A DNA stretch of 64,000 bases from JAXMAF01 sp046350555 (GTDB lineage: Bacteria > Planctomycetota > Phycisphaerae > Phycisphaerales > SM1A02): the NCBI GenBank assembly GCA_046350555.1, contig JAXMAF010000008.1, forward strand, positions 1 to 64,000. Reading direction: 5' to 3'. Numbering within the stretch: position 1 is the stretch's first letter; each line of letters begins with the position of its first letter. Below, piece by piece: positions 8,744 through 18,109 of this stretch. Under the pieces are notes generated by a model that was given only the letters and a program-made list of their open reading frames with translations, did not search any database and was not told the DNA's origin. The translations under genes were made by a program, and so were the position numbers.

Positions 8744-9190
8744 ATGACGAAGAAGAACGCGAAGAAGTCGGCGGCGAAGAAGCCCGCCAAGTCCAGCACG
8801 CACCTCAAGGCGATCGCCGCCGCCGATCAGGAGAACGCGAAGAAGCGCGACCATCGCGCGGCAAGCGCCGACGGCATGACGGCCAGCGAGCGCGCGATGG
8901 CGAAGGGCGCGAAGGCCAAGGCCGGAAAGCCCGCGAAGGAGAACAAGGCGATGCGCACGAGCGCGCTCGACGCCGCAGCGACCGTCCTCGCCAAGGCCGG
9001 GAAGCCGATGGCCTCGAAGGCGATGATCGAGGCGATGGCCAGCGCCGGGCTCTGGACGAGCCCGGGCGGCAAGACGCCGGAGGCCACGCTCTACGCCGCG
9101 ATCATCCGCGAGATCGCGAAGAAGGGACCGCAGGCCCGGTTCAAGAAGACCGACCGTGGCATGTTCGCCAGCACCGGGAAGGGAGCGTGA
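8744..9190 (+). CDS. HARE-HTH domain protein with lysine-rich tail
   Basis: A 148-residue protein. Residues 1-70 are a Lys/Ala-rich disordered tail typical of non-specific DNA binding. Residues about 73-145 match the HARE-HTH winged-helix family (SALDAAATVLAKAG start, MIEAMASAGLW, TLYAAIIREI and the RFKKTDRGMFA wing), known from eukaryotic ASXL/HB1 proteins and the delta subunit of bacterial RNA polymerase. AGGAG precedes the ATG. In bacteria the domain often occurs with DNA-modification or transcription proteins, and here a DNA methylase is encoded convergently close by. Specific role unknown. Confidence 0.75.
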   Translation: MTKKNAKKSAAKKPAKSSTHLKAIAAADQENAKKRDHRAASADGMTASERAMAKGAKAKAGKPAKENKAMRTSALDAAATVLAKAGKPMASKAMIEAMASAGLWTSPGGKTPEATLYAAIIREIAKKGPQARFKKTDRGMFASTGKGA

Positions 9191-9195
9191 GCGCG

Positions 9196-9363
9196 ATGCA
9201 CGCCACCGATGACAACCTCGTCGCGCTGCAGGACGCATGTCCTCTGTGCGGCGAGCGAAACGCCGATCGCCTCGTGTGGATCGACGACGATCGCGTGTGC
9301 TGCTCGATGTGCGGCACCGAGTACTCGCCGGGCCACGGAAAGGAGTCGAGCGATGAACGCTGA
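9196..9363 (+). CDS. Tiny zinc-ribbon protein
   Basis: A 55-residue reading frame with two Cys pairs, CPLC at about residues 15-18 and CSMC at about 36-39, the spacing of a rubredoxin-like zinc ribbon. The ATG at 9196 has an in-frame GTG nine bases earlier (9187) that overlaps the stop of the HARE-HTH gene (GTGA) and is better spaced from GGGAG, so that GTG may be the real start. It overlaps the next gene by 11 bases. It is most likely a real coupled gene of this operon. Confidence 0.6.
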   Translation: MHATDDNLVALQDACPLCGERNADRLVWIDDDRVCCSMCGTEYSPGHGKESSDER

Positions 9364-9847
9364 TCCCAAGATCATCGACGCGCTCGTCAGCGCCGCGTCT
9401 TCGCTCGCGTACGCACGGCGGCAGGACATGGACACCTGCGAGGAATGGGACGACCTCGAGCGCGCGGTCCTCGCTACCGAGGAGGCAGCGCCGTCCGAGA
9501 CGAGCCCGCGCTACGAGTTCCGTGGCGACGAGCTCATGCGCTTCAGCACGCTGGCGAGCGGCGCGCCCGAGGACCACGCCTGCGACGTGGAGGACATCGA
9601 GCAGGTCGCGTACGCGATCGAGGCAAAGCGCGGGGAGTGGTTCGTGGTCGACGAGATCGCGAGCGAGTCCAACCGCGACTGGATCACCGCAATGATCGCG
9701 GTCGAGTTCCTCAAGCGCGGCGGCCTCGTGCGCGACGACGGCACCGCCAGCCGCCTCCGCGCCGCGGAGGGGTTCACGCCCGAGCAGGCCATCGCGGAGT
9801 TCGCGATCGGCCAGATCAGGGCACGCGAGGAATCGACGGGTCGCTGA
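9353..9847 (+). CDS. Unknown acidic phage protein
   Basis: A 164-residue acidic protein starting MNADPKIIDALVS, last gene of the plus-strand operon. Residues 85-130 (IEAKRGEWFVVDEIAS, then ITAMIAVEFLKRGG) could form a small winged-helix fold. The ATG at 9353 lies just after an AGGAG. No family recognised. A rho-independent terminator lies 22 bases downstream. Confidence 0.55.
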   Translation: MNADPKIIDALVSAASSLAYARRQDMDTCEEWDDLERAVLATEEAAPSETSPRYEFRGDELMRFSTLASGAPEDHACDVEDIEQVAYAIEAKRGEWFVVDEIASESNRDWITAMIAVEFLKRGGLVRDDGTASRLRAAEGFTPEQAIAEFAIGQIRAREESTGR

Positions 9848-9865
9848 GCTCGGCATCGGTTCCCC

Positions 9866-11224
9866 TCACGCCCCGGCTCCGGCCGGGGCTTTCTCTTCGG
9901 CCTGAGAATCCGACGGTGCCGCGCCCGAGATGCGCTCGGCCTTCGTCCCGGTGAACTCCTCGAAGCGCCGAACGATCACGTCGCAGTAGAGCGCGTCAAG
10001 CTCCATGAGGAACGCGCGTCGGCCCGTCTGCTCCGCAGCGATGAGCGTCGAGCCTGAGCCGCCGAAGAGGTCGAGCACGCTCTCGCCGGGCCGCGACGAG
10101 AACTGCATCGCGCGCGTCGCGAGCTCGACGGGCTTCTCCGTCAAGTGCACCATGCTCTGCGGGTTCACCTTCTTGACATGCCAGAGGTCGGTCGCGTTGT
10201 TGGGTCCGAGATAGACGTGCGCGCGCCCTCGCGCCCATCCGTAGAAGCAGATCTCGAACGCGCCCATGAAGTCCTTGCGCGTGAGCACCGGATGCTGCTT
10301 GTCCCACACGATGCCCTGCGAGAAGTACAGCTCGTGCTTCCTGAGGAACGGCGGGTAGTTGCCGAGATTCGCGTAGCCGCCCCAGATGTAGAAGCCGCGA
10401 CCCGGCAGAAGCACGCGGGCCATGTTGCCGAACCATGCGTCAAGCAGAACGTCGAACGCCTCGTCGCTCACGAAGTCGTTCGCGAGCGGACGGTCCTTCG
10501 CGCGGAGCTTGCGATGCGTCGCTCGCGACTTCTCCGGATGCCGCGCGAGGTCCATCGACTGGTGATGCCTCGTCGGCGTCGGCGCGAACGACGAGAGTCC
10601 GGCGGCGATCGCGTTGTTCGAGCGCGGCTCGACCTTCACGTTGTAGGGCGGGTCGGTGTTGACAAGATGGATCGCCGCGCCGTCGAGCAGGCGGTCGACG
10701 TCCTCGCGCGTCGACGAGTCGCCGCACATGAGCCGGTGCGCGCCAAGGAGCCAGATGTCGCCGGGCCGAGTCACGGCCTCATCCGGCGGCGCGGGGATCG
10801 AGTCGGGATCGGTGAGGCCGTCCTTCACGTCCCCGGCGAGGAGCTTCAGGAGCTCGTCCTCGTCGAAGCCGAGCGAGGCCAGGTCGACGTCGAGATCCTT
10901 CAGCGCGCCAAGCTCGATCGCGAGGAGGTCCATGTCCCAATCGGCGAGATCGGCTGTCTTGTTGTCGGCGATGCGGTAGGCGCGCACCTGCTCCGGCGTC
11001 AGATCGCGCGCGACGTGCACCGGCACCTTGTCGAGTCCGAGTCGCTGCGCCGCCTTCCAGCGCGTGTGGCCGCAGACGATGACGCCCGCCTCGTCGACGA
11101 CGATCGGCTGGCGGAAACCGAACTGCCTGAGCGATGCGGCGACGGCATCGATGGCGTCATCGTTGATGCGCGGGTTGGCGTCGTAGGGGCGGATCTCGGT
11201 GAGCGGTCGGAGTTCAATCTGCAT
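9866..11224 (-). CDS. ParB-like nuclease domain fused to DNA methylase
   Basis: A 452-residue orphan DNA methyltransferase of the beta (N4-cytosine/N6-adenine) class. Residues 1-100 form a ParB-like domain (ELRPLTEIRPYDANPR, then GHTRWKAAQRL at 52-62). The methylase part has the catalytic DPPY at 191-194 and, near the C-terminus, the SAM-binding VLDLFGGSGST, giving the DPPY-before-FGGSG order. No restriction enzyme is adjacent, so it probably protects phage DNA or regulates expression. The ATG at 11224 has AAGGAC upstream. The last codons (EKAPAGAGA) are encoded within the terminator of the convergent operon, so the gene end doubles as a transcription stop. Confidence 0.88.
   Translation of the reverse strand: MQIELRPLTEIRPYDANPRINDDAIDAVAASLRQFGFRQPIVVDEAGVIVCGHTRWKAAQRLGLDKVPVHVARDLTPEQVRAYRIADNKTADLADWDMDLLAIELGALKDLDVDLASLGFDEDELLKLLAGDVKDGLTDPDSIPAPPDEAVTRPGDIWLLGAHRLMCGDSSTREDVDRLLDGAAIHLVNTDPPYNVKVEPRSNNAIAAGLSSFAPTPTRHHQSMDLARHPEKSRATHRKLRAKDRPLANDFVSDEAFDVLLDAWFGNMARVLLPGRGFYIWGGYANLGNYPPFLRKHELYFSQGIVWDKQHPVLTRKDFMGAFEICFYGWARGRAHVYLGPNNATDLWHVKKVNPQSMVHLTEKPVELATRAMQFSSRPGESVLDLFGGSGSTLIAAEQTGRRAFLMELDALYCDVIVRRFEEFTGTKAERISGAAPSDSQAEEKAPAGAGA
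9870..9889 (+). terminator. Rho-independent terminator of the plus-strand operon
   Basis: GCCCCGGC (9870-9877), loop TCCG, GCCGGGGC (9882-9889), then TTTCTCTT. The 8-bp GC stem followed by a T-rich tract is a standard terminator for transcripts ending at 9847. It overlaps the 3' end of the convergent methylase gene. Confidence 0.8.
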
Positions 11225-11670
11225 GGCAGCGTCCTTGCGGGTTGGCCGCGCCGTCCGGGGCGCGGGGTCGGGTTCAGAGGCGGGCCACGACGTCGCCACC
11301 GGGCGCGCCGAGTCGCGGCTTGGGACGGTTGGCGGGAGACGCGGGCCGGGCGGAACCGTGGCCAACGTGCCGCGCCACGGCGGAAGCGGCGCGGGTTCGG
11401 ACCGGCGCAACAAACTCAGTCGGGTATTGCGGCTGTTCCCGGCGGGGGGTCGGGCCGACTTTGCGGGCGGAGTACCTACGCCGCGCTGAAAGAAGGGTCG
11501 CCCCCGGAAGGAAGGAAGCGTGCGGAAGAGGCTGGTGTATATAGAGATAGGAGAGAGAGTTCTTCTTTCCTTCTTTCAATGCTTCTCTCTCTCCCCGCGC
11601 GCACGCGCACGCGTGCATACGCGCAGAGCGACAAGAAGGAAGTGAAAGAAGTGAAGGAAGCGCCGGACGG
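11225..11670. other. 446-base gap with purine/pyrimidine tracts
   Basis: I find no convincing gene. It contains a GGAGAGAGAG tract (11550-11559) whose inverted copy CTCTCTCTCC is at 11585-11594, a polypyrimidine stretch between them, an alternating C-G/A-C run at about 11596-11625, and a purine-rich GAAGGAAGTGAAAG tract after it. An AT-rich tGTATATAGAGATAg lies at about 11536. It must hold the promoter of the methylase gene and could hold a replication origin. Confidence 0.45.
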
Positions 11671-13834
11671 CTACGTGACGAGGTCATAGGTCCTCCTCGA
11701 CCGACCGGCGGTCTTCTCGACGGACTCGTGGACACGGCCCGTCTCCTTGAGGTTCTCGACGACCTCCTCGCGCTCGCGCTGCGTGAGGTGCTGCGTCGCG
11801 CGGCAGAGCTCGCTCCGGGTCATGCGCCCGCCCGCCGTCCTCATGGCCCGCAGCACGGCCTTCTGCTGCGCGTCGAACTCGTTCCGCGCGACGAACTCGT
11901 GCGCCAGGTAGAGCACGCGGCGCGTGAGGTGCTCGGACAGGCCGCACGCCCATTCGGCGGCATCGGCATCGATGACCGGATGCTCGCGGTCGCGCGAGCA
12001 GGCGTAGATGAGCGCGAGGCGACACGCCTTCTCCTCGACGCGGGCCCAAACCGACCGCACGTCCTCGCGCGGGCGCTGCATCTCCTCCTCGGCACGGCTG
12101 GCCAGCGCATCGAAGACGGCGCGAGCATCATCGGACGTCGGCACGACGATCGGCACCGGGTGCTCCACGCGGAGATTGCCGCCCGGCTTGAACTCGCCCC
12201 ACCAGCGCGCGGCCTCGACGATCGAGTCCGGCGGCGTCACGACGGATCGCCACACGCGCCGCGGCATGTCCTCGGTCTCGAACACGAGGAGCCGCGCCAT
12301 GAAGCCGTCGCTCATCGCCTCGGGCGTGAGCGAGTCTCGGAAGTGGTCCGGCGCCGTGGTCGCGAAAAGCGAAACGCAGGGCTGGTCGATCGTCTTGTTG
12401 CGCTTGGGATCGGCGTACGCCTTGCCCTTGAAGATCGAACCCGCCGCCGAGTAGAGCTTCATCAGCGTCGAGATGACGTTGAAGAGGTGCGGCGCCTTCT
12501 TCGGGTCGCCGATGGTGCGGAGCCAACGGCCGAACTCGTCGATCTGGAAGAGGATCGCGGGCTGCGCCTCGACGGCGCTGACGAGCCCGGCGTCGCTCGC
12601 GAGGTCGCCCTGGCCGTCGAGCTCCTCGATGCCAGCCAGATGCAGCGTCGTCTGGTTGACGGTGCGCGCGATCTCCTTGCCCGATCCCGAGCTGGCGAGG
12701 CAGACCGCGTAGATGTTCGTCCGGTTGCCGCGCTCGTCGCGCACCTTGCGTGCCGCAAGGACAGACTGAGGCAGAGCGCGCCCGCGAGCCGGAGCGTCGG
12801 CTGCCAGCGGCGCGGACGGTGCGGTTGTAGGCGAAGACCTCGGACACGAAGCCCGGCACGTTGCAGAAGCGATCGGGCAGCAGGCCCGGATCGATCGGTG
12901 CGTCGGGGTCGCGCGCGTCGTCACCGGGTGACGCGGTGCCGAACCGTGAGAGATCGACGTCGGGTACCGCGTCGCTCGCAGTGTCGCGCAGCCATCCGCG
13001 CGGGCGGCTGTCGCGCTTCGTCGAGGCGTCGTCGACCTTGTGCCTCGTAGCTCGCGCTCCGACCACGGCGGCAGGGCAGCGCGGGTTGAGCGCGCGGCCA
13101 GCATGCGGAACGCGACATCGGCGTCGAGCGCGAAGCCGTGCACGGCGCCAGCGTCGCGGCGGCGTAAGTGGCGTTGTGCCCGCCTTGCCCGGAGATCGCG
13201 GCAGGCATCGCGTCGAGGTACGCCTCGGCGCGGCGAAGGGCACGGTCGTCTTCGCCGACGGGCCGCGACGTTGGCCCACGTTGCGAAGGCGCCCCGAGAT
13301 CGGGGTGGCGGCGGGCCACGACGGCGGCGGCCAACGCGGCCACGCGGGCGGCAAGGTCCGCGCCGTCGATGTGGGGCGGGACGCCGTCGAGAATGTCGTA
13401 CGGCTCGCCCGATGGATGCACGCTCGGGCCGACGAGCGTCTGCCCGCCGGTGCTTCGGATCTCGACGACCGAGCGGTCGACGGGATCGACGTGCTTCCTC
13501 AGCGCACGCCCTCGGCGACGTACCAGCGGTGCGAGCGCGGCGCGCTCGGCCTGCCGGTCACCACCGAGGTGTTAGGCAGGAATTCGTCGGCGAGCTCGAG
13601 CGCCTCGTCGCAGTCGAGATCGACGTCGATGAGATGGCCGCTGGGTTCGCCGAGCAGGAGCCCGATGTTGCCGGTGCCGTTGAAGTGGAGCGCCAGCTCG
13701 TCGGGGCCGAGCCGAAGCTCCTGCCAGCCCTTGCGGATCGGTCCCTTTCGGCCTGCGGGCACCGGCACGACGCGGAATCCGCGCGCCGTGTAGGCGAACG
13801 CGGCGTCGAGAAGGATGGACGAGGTGCCGCTCAT
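11671..13834 (-). CDS. Phage primase-polymerase with DUF3987-like helicase domain, frameshifted
   Basis: One gene broken by at least three frameshifts (about 13500, 13090-13140 and 12800). The first 111 codons form a bifunctional primase/polymerase N-terminal domain (LLDAAFAYTARGFRVVPV, then HLIDVDLDCDEALELADEFLP with the catalytic DVDLD). After the first frameshift come IDGADLAARVAALAAAV, EDDRALRRAEAYLDAMPAAI and GGHNATYAAATL, then HGFALDADVAFRMLA and the WSERELRHKVDDA linker. The last ~330 codons are a DUF3987/D5-like ATPase region (SSGSGKEIARTVNQ Walker A, FQIDEFGRWL). It would make RNA primers and unwind DNA in phage replication. All parts are collinear, so the intact gene is about 720 codons. 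Confidence 0.75.
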
Positions 13835-13851
13835 CAGAACGGATCTCGTCG

Positions 13852-15514
13852 TCAGGAATGGTGAGCCGCCGGCGCTGGCGGCACCGTCTCGGGCAGGCCT
13901 TCGTCGGACTCCAGCGCGGCGGGCGATCGCCGAGCGCGTGGCCCACGATGCGGTCGTACTTGTCGCCCGCGCCTCTCCACGGTGACTGCAAGCCTCGGCG
14001 CGGCCGCCCCGGCGTTGGCGGGTCGATCGCTTCGTCGACGGTGCGCGGCACCGGGTCGCGCGGATCGCGCCGTCCACCACTGCTCCGCCTTTCGGCGCGT
14101 AGCCTCGTGCTCGAAGCACACCCACTCGCGGTGCCAGCGGTTGAAGCCGACGCGATATTCGACGCGCATCGTGGGCGGAGCATTCGGGTCGTCGCGCTTC
14201 GTGTGGAAGCAGTACGCGACCTCGGTGACTCCGCTCCTCGCTGCGCGTCACCTGTCCGCTGAGGATTCCTTCGCTCGTGGCCGAGGCCTCGTGCTGCTGG
14301 CGCTGCTTCTCCGGGAACTCGAATCCGCACTGCGGGCAAGCGCGCGCTGGCCGGTCGCGACGAGCGCCTTGCACTGCGGGCACTCCTTGGCGGGCCGCCC
14401 TCGCCATCGCCGCGATCCTCGCCCGCACGCGGATGTCGTCGACGGGTCCGTAGCGCAGCACGTTGCCGCCGAAGTCGAGGACGAGACAGTCGGTCTTGCC
14501 CGGATGCAGCCGGAATCCGCGACCGACCATCTGATAGAACAAGCCCGGCGACATCGTCGGCGCAGGAGCCGCCACGCAGTCGACGTTCGGGGCATCGAAG
14601 CCGGTGGTGAGGACGTTGACGTTCGCGAGGTAGCCAGCTCGCCGGTGCGGAATCGCTTCAGGATCGCGGCGCGCTCCGACGACGGCGTGTCGCCGCAGAC
14701 GAAGCCGCACTCGACGCCGTGCCGCGCTTGCATGACGTCGACGACATGGCGACCGTGGCGCACGCCGCTGGTGAAGATCAGGATGGAACGACGGTCACCG
14801 GCCTCGGCGATGATCTCGGCGCACGCAGCCTGGACCACCGCGTCGTCGTCCATGAGGTCCTCGACCTCGCCCGGAATGAACTCGCCCGCGCGCATGAAGT
14901 TGGTCGTAGTCGGGCGCTTGCGATCCGCTCTTCGTGCGGAGCGGGCTGAGCCAGCCCTGCACGATGGTCTCCTTCACGCCGATCTCGTAGCAGACGTGGT
15001 TGAGCACGTTCTCCGGGCGCAGATCTCGCCCGACTTCAAGCGGTACGGCGTCGCGGTCAGGCCGATCACGCGAAGGTGAGGGTTTACGAGCGCGCGTCGG
15101 CGAGGAACGATCGGTACATGCCGTCGTCCTCGGCGGGGATGAGATGCCCTCGTCGACGATGGCTAGATCGATCGCGCTTGAGCTCGCCCGCGCGCTTCCA
15201 GATCGACTGGATGCCCGCGACGGTGACCGCGTAGTTCAGATCCTTGCGCCGCAGGCCCGCTGAAGTAGACGCCCACAGGAAGATCGGCCGCGATGGGCGC
15301 GCAGCTTCTCGACGCTCTGCTCGAGGAGCCCCTTCACGTGCGCGAGGATCAGGACGCGGCCGTTCCAAAGCTGCACCGCGTCGCGGCAGATCGTCGCCAT
15401 CACCGGCGTCTTGCCCGCCGCCGTCGGCAGGACGATGCAGGGGTTGTCGTCGCGCCCCCGTAGATGGGAGTAGACGGCTTCGACTGCCTCGCACTGGTAC
15501 GGCCGCAGCTCCAT
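13852..15514 (-). CDS. Phage DEAD/DEAH-box helicase, multiply frameshifted
   Basis: An SF2 helicase reconstructed from several frames. It begins MELRPYQCEAVEAVYSHLRG, with Walker A variant PTAAGKTPVMA, and RVLILAHVKGLLEQSVEKL. The C-terminal half has SILIFTSGVRHGRHVVDVM, CGFVCGDTPSSERAAILKRF, NVLTTGFDAPNVDCVA and the motif VI MVGRGFRLHPGK, then CPQCGFEFPEK. The end has RVGFNRWHREWVCFEHE. At least six frame changes occur in 1.66 kb. Its start directly abuts the RusA stop, and it is followed by the primase gene, so it belongs to the replication block. The start is supported by homologous order, not by a strong ribosome site. Confidence 0.75.
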
Positions 15515-15868
15515 TCAGCCGACCTCCTCGATCTCGACGACGCAGCAGCCGCCGCGCATGGAAGCGCCGCGCACGATGCGCCAGTCGTCGACCTGCGAGT
15601 CGTCGCGGATCGCCTTCGCGTGCTTGAGCGAGTCGCCGATCGCCTTCTGCGCGTTGTCGAGATCGCGCGTGCGTCGGTCGGGAGCATGAAGCGTCACGGT
15701 CATGACGAGTCGTCCGGTCAGGGTGGGCATCCCCGTCGCCGCAAGGAGGGAGCGCACGCGTTCGCGGTAGCTCCGTCCCTCGCGGCTGACGAGGACCCGG
15801 GGGCCGACGTGCCGCCAGTAGCGGTTCACGCTCGGCGGATAGGGCAGCGTGAGGACGCGCCTGGGCAT
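15515..15868 (-). CDS. RusA-family Holliday junction endonuclease
   Basis: An intact 117-residue protein. It starts LTLPYPPSVNRYWRHVGPR, the usual RusA opening, and contains RRTRDLDNAQKAIGDSL with the paired Asp residues that bind the catalytic metal in RusA (DxDN...K..D). The C-terminal DDSQVDDWRIVRG is also conserved. It resolves Holliday junctions as a dimer during phage recombination or before packaging. It lies between the DUF669 and helicase genes, in line with a recombination-dependent replication block. Confidence 0.9.
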   Translation of the reverse strand: MPRRVLTLPYPPSVNRYWRHVGPRVLVSREGRSYRERVRSLLAATGMPTLTGRLVMTVTLHAPDRRTRDLDNAQKAIGDSLKHAKAIRDDSQVDDWRIVRGASMRGGCCVVEIEEVG

Positions 15869-15875
15869 CGCTCGG

Positions 15876-16331
15876 TCATCGCTTCCACGGAGGCGCGGAA
15901 CCGGCGACGGCGGACGGCCGCGCGGTCGCGGCGCTCTCGCGCTTCTCGAACGCCTTCACGACGTTCGTCATCTCGCCGTTGTCCTCGCGCTTCTTGAGGC
16001 CGACGACGATCGAGAGCGGGACGTTGTGGAGCTCGACGCTGTCGTTGGGCTTCATCACGCCGACTGCGCGGCAGATGGCCGACAGGTTGCCCCGTGCGAT
16101 CTTCACGGTCTGCTCGTTCGGATGCTTGAGCGTGAGACGCTCCCACACCCTGCGGCCCTTGTACGGGCCGTCGACGATCTCGAACTCGAGCTGGAGGTAC
16201 TCGCCAGCGCCGTTCTTCGTCTGCTTCGTCTTCGAGTCGACGATGACGGCGAGGTACTTGCCTGCGGGAATGGGCTCGAAGCCCACGTTGGGGTCGACGT
16301 CGTTGGCGTTGAATCCGTTGAGGCTGGGCAT
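15876..16331 (-). CDS. DUF669-family phage protein, probable ssDNA-binding
   Basis: An intact 151-residue protein with the DUF669 features: MPSLNGFNANDVDPNVGFEP, PAGKYLAVIVDSK, GEYLQLEFEIVDGPYKGRRVWERL and NLSAICRAVGV. The family is found in phage recombination modules beside AAA_24 ATPases and nucleases and is thought to bind single-stranded DNA. The ATG at 16331 lies four bases after the stop of the ATPase gene, so it is co-translated. Confidence 0.85.
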   Translation of the reverse strand: MPSLNGFNANDVDPNVGFEPIPAGKYLAVIVDSKTKQTKNGAGEYLQLEFEIVDGPYKGRRVWERLTLKHPNEQTVKIARGNLSAICRAVGVMKPNDSVELHNVPLSIVVGLKKREDNGEMTNVVKAFEKRESAATARPSAVAGSAPPWKR

Positions 16332-16334
16332 GGT

Positions 16335-17122
16335 TCAGTTCTCCGTGTTGGCGGTGTCGTCGCTGGTCTGCGTGATTGGCTGCTCGCCGCGCGCGAACGC
16401 GGCGTAGGTGGCGAAGTCGAGGGCGATCTCGTCGGGCATCGCGAGACGGTTCTTGGCGACGTGCGCCGGGCGCTCCGTCGTGCGGAGCACGCGCTCTCCG
16501 GTGCCGATGCCCTGGACGCGCTTGCGGTCGAAGCCCTCGGTGCTCGTGCGCGTGAGCACGCGGTAGGTCGCGAAGAGGCACTCGTCGCACCACTCCTGCA
16601 CGAGCGCCGACGCCTGCTTCTGGAGTCGCGGCGCGTAGCGGTCGTAGGTCTCGGTCTCCGGATTGGCGAAGCGGCTCGATGGCCGCGTGCGCGATGAGGA
16701 TCACGGACATGCCGCGCTCGTTGCGGAGCCGCGTCGAGGCCCGCGAGGATCTCGCGCCCACTGGGTGAGCCGCGAAGGTGAACGCCTTCCCGTAGCCGAC
16801 GTCCTCCATCGTCTCGACGCCTCGCTTCGCGCAGACCTCGGCGTGGATCAGGCGCTCGAGCCAGTCGAGCGAGTCGATGACGACGGTCTTGAACTCGTGC
16901 TGCTCGGTGTAGAGCTCGCCGAGCGCGGCGAGGACGTCGCCATACCTCGTGGCCAGCGGGAAGCGGGCCACGTCGATGTTGGCGAGGCCGTCCTCCGTCT
17001 GGATGAAGATCGGCTTTTCGGCGCACGATGCGAACGAGGACTTGCCGACGCCGTGGACGCCGTAGACGAGGACGCGACGCGGTGCGGCAACTCGGCCGCG
17101 CGATACTTGTGCGATAATCCAT
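16335..17122 (-). CDS. Phage AAA_24-type ATPase, frameshifted
   Basis: About 262 codons. The N-terminal half shows a RecA-like ATPase (RRVLVYGVHGVGKSSFASCA Walker A, IFIQTEDGLANIDVARFPLA, FKTVVIDSLDWLERLIHAEV Walker B). The C-terminal half shows QEWCDECLFATYRVLTR, RKRVQGIGTGERVLRTTERP and AKNRLAMPDEIALDF. The family accompanies DUF669 proteins and PD-(D/E)XK nucleases in phage recombination modules and may load a single-strand annealing protein. Frame changes lie near 17090, 16770 and 16690. The ATG at 17122 after GGAGTCAC is the probable start. Confidence 0.75.
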
Positions 17123-17143
17123 GTGACTCCGTGGGTTGGTGGT

Positions 17144-17967
17144 TCAGATGCGGTCGAAGCGGCGAAGCGACTCGAAGCGCGTGGGCCAGAGGCCGGTGCG
17201 ACGGCACTGCGCGGCTCGTCCATAGCCTGCTCGTTCTCGCGCGTGCGCCTGATCGAGCACGCGCGCGCGATGCACCACACGCCGGTGCGGTAGGGCTCGC
17301 GCTTCTCGACGGCGACAGCGTGGACGGGAAGCTCGACGCCCCACGCCTGCGCGAGGAGCGCGCGGTAGAAGGCGAGCTGGTGCGGGTAGCCGAAGGCGAG
17401 CAGGTCGCCCTCGAACCAGTCGAGCTTCTCGCAGGTCTTCAGGTCGACGATGCCGCGCCCGCCGTCGGGGTTGATCCAGTCGATGCGGCCTTGGCAGCGA
17501 TGCCCGCCGTACTCGCAGCGCACGACGCGCTCCGCAACGCCGTCGGCGAGAAGCTCGGACGCAATGGCATGCGCCCGCACGCTCGCGGCCATCTCGCCGA
17601 TGGTCGCGGCCTGCCCGTCGTCGATCGCGGGCTTGCCGAGGCGCTCGGCCCACTCGGCGAATGCCTTCGTTGTGCTGCCGAACGGCTGGCCGGTCTTCGG
17701 GTTGATCGGTCCGCCGACGGCGAACTCGGTCTCGAAGCGCTCGCGCCCTTCGAGGATGAGCACATGCGCGGCACGCCCGACGGCGAACGCCTCACTGTCG
17801 CGCTCGGCGATGAGACCGAGCTCGCGCCTGCGATAGAGCGCCGGGCAGCGCCGGAACTCGCTCAGCGCGTGCGACGAGAGGAACTCGCCCGCGCGGGCGT
17901 GATACACGTCGGCGGGCTCGCGGATGAGCGAGCGAAGGTCGATCGAGGGTGCGGCTGTGGTCGGCAT
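17144..17967 (-). CDS. PD-(D/E)XK nuclease, RecE/DUF3799-like, frameshifted near its end
   Basis: About 270 codons of a phage recombination exonuclease. It has HALSEFRRCPALYRRREL, FAVGRAAHVLILEG (the helix with the conserved GxAxH), CQGRIDWINPDG and GIVDLKTCEKLDWF, which holds the D..LKT catalytic core (D-x-K) of PD-(D/E)XK nucleases, and the following QLAFYRALL helix. The C-terminus needs one or two frame changes at about 17220-17260 to end in GLWPTRFESLRRFDRI, a natural ending for this family. The ATG at 17967 is chosen over the GTG at 18063 because homology begins after it. First gene of the recombination/replication operon, downstream of motif copy 2. Confidence 0.75.
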
Positions 17968-18065
17968 GCTCAGGTCCGTTGGATGGATGTCACGGGTGAA
18001 GTCGCCCTGGCCGAGGCGCACGAGCGGCGCGTTTGACGCGGGCTGATGGAACGGCACGGTCACGA

Positions 18066-18099
18066 CCCTCTACATCTGCAGCAGCGGGCGATCCGTCGC
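18066..18099 (-). promoter_or_regulatory. Repeated motif, copy 2, between sigma gene and replication operon
   Basis: Positions 18066-18083 are identical to copies 1 and 3; the next bases share GATCCGTCGC with copy 1. It lies 10 bases beyond the stop of the sigma-like gene and 98 bases before the nuclease start. In the minus orientation it would drive the recombination and replication genes. Confidence 0.6.
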
Positions 18100-18109
18100 A
18101 TGGCTCTTG

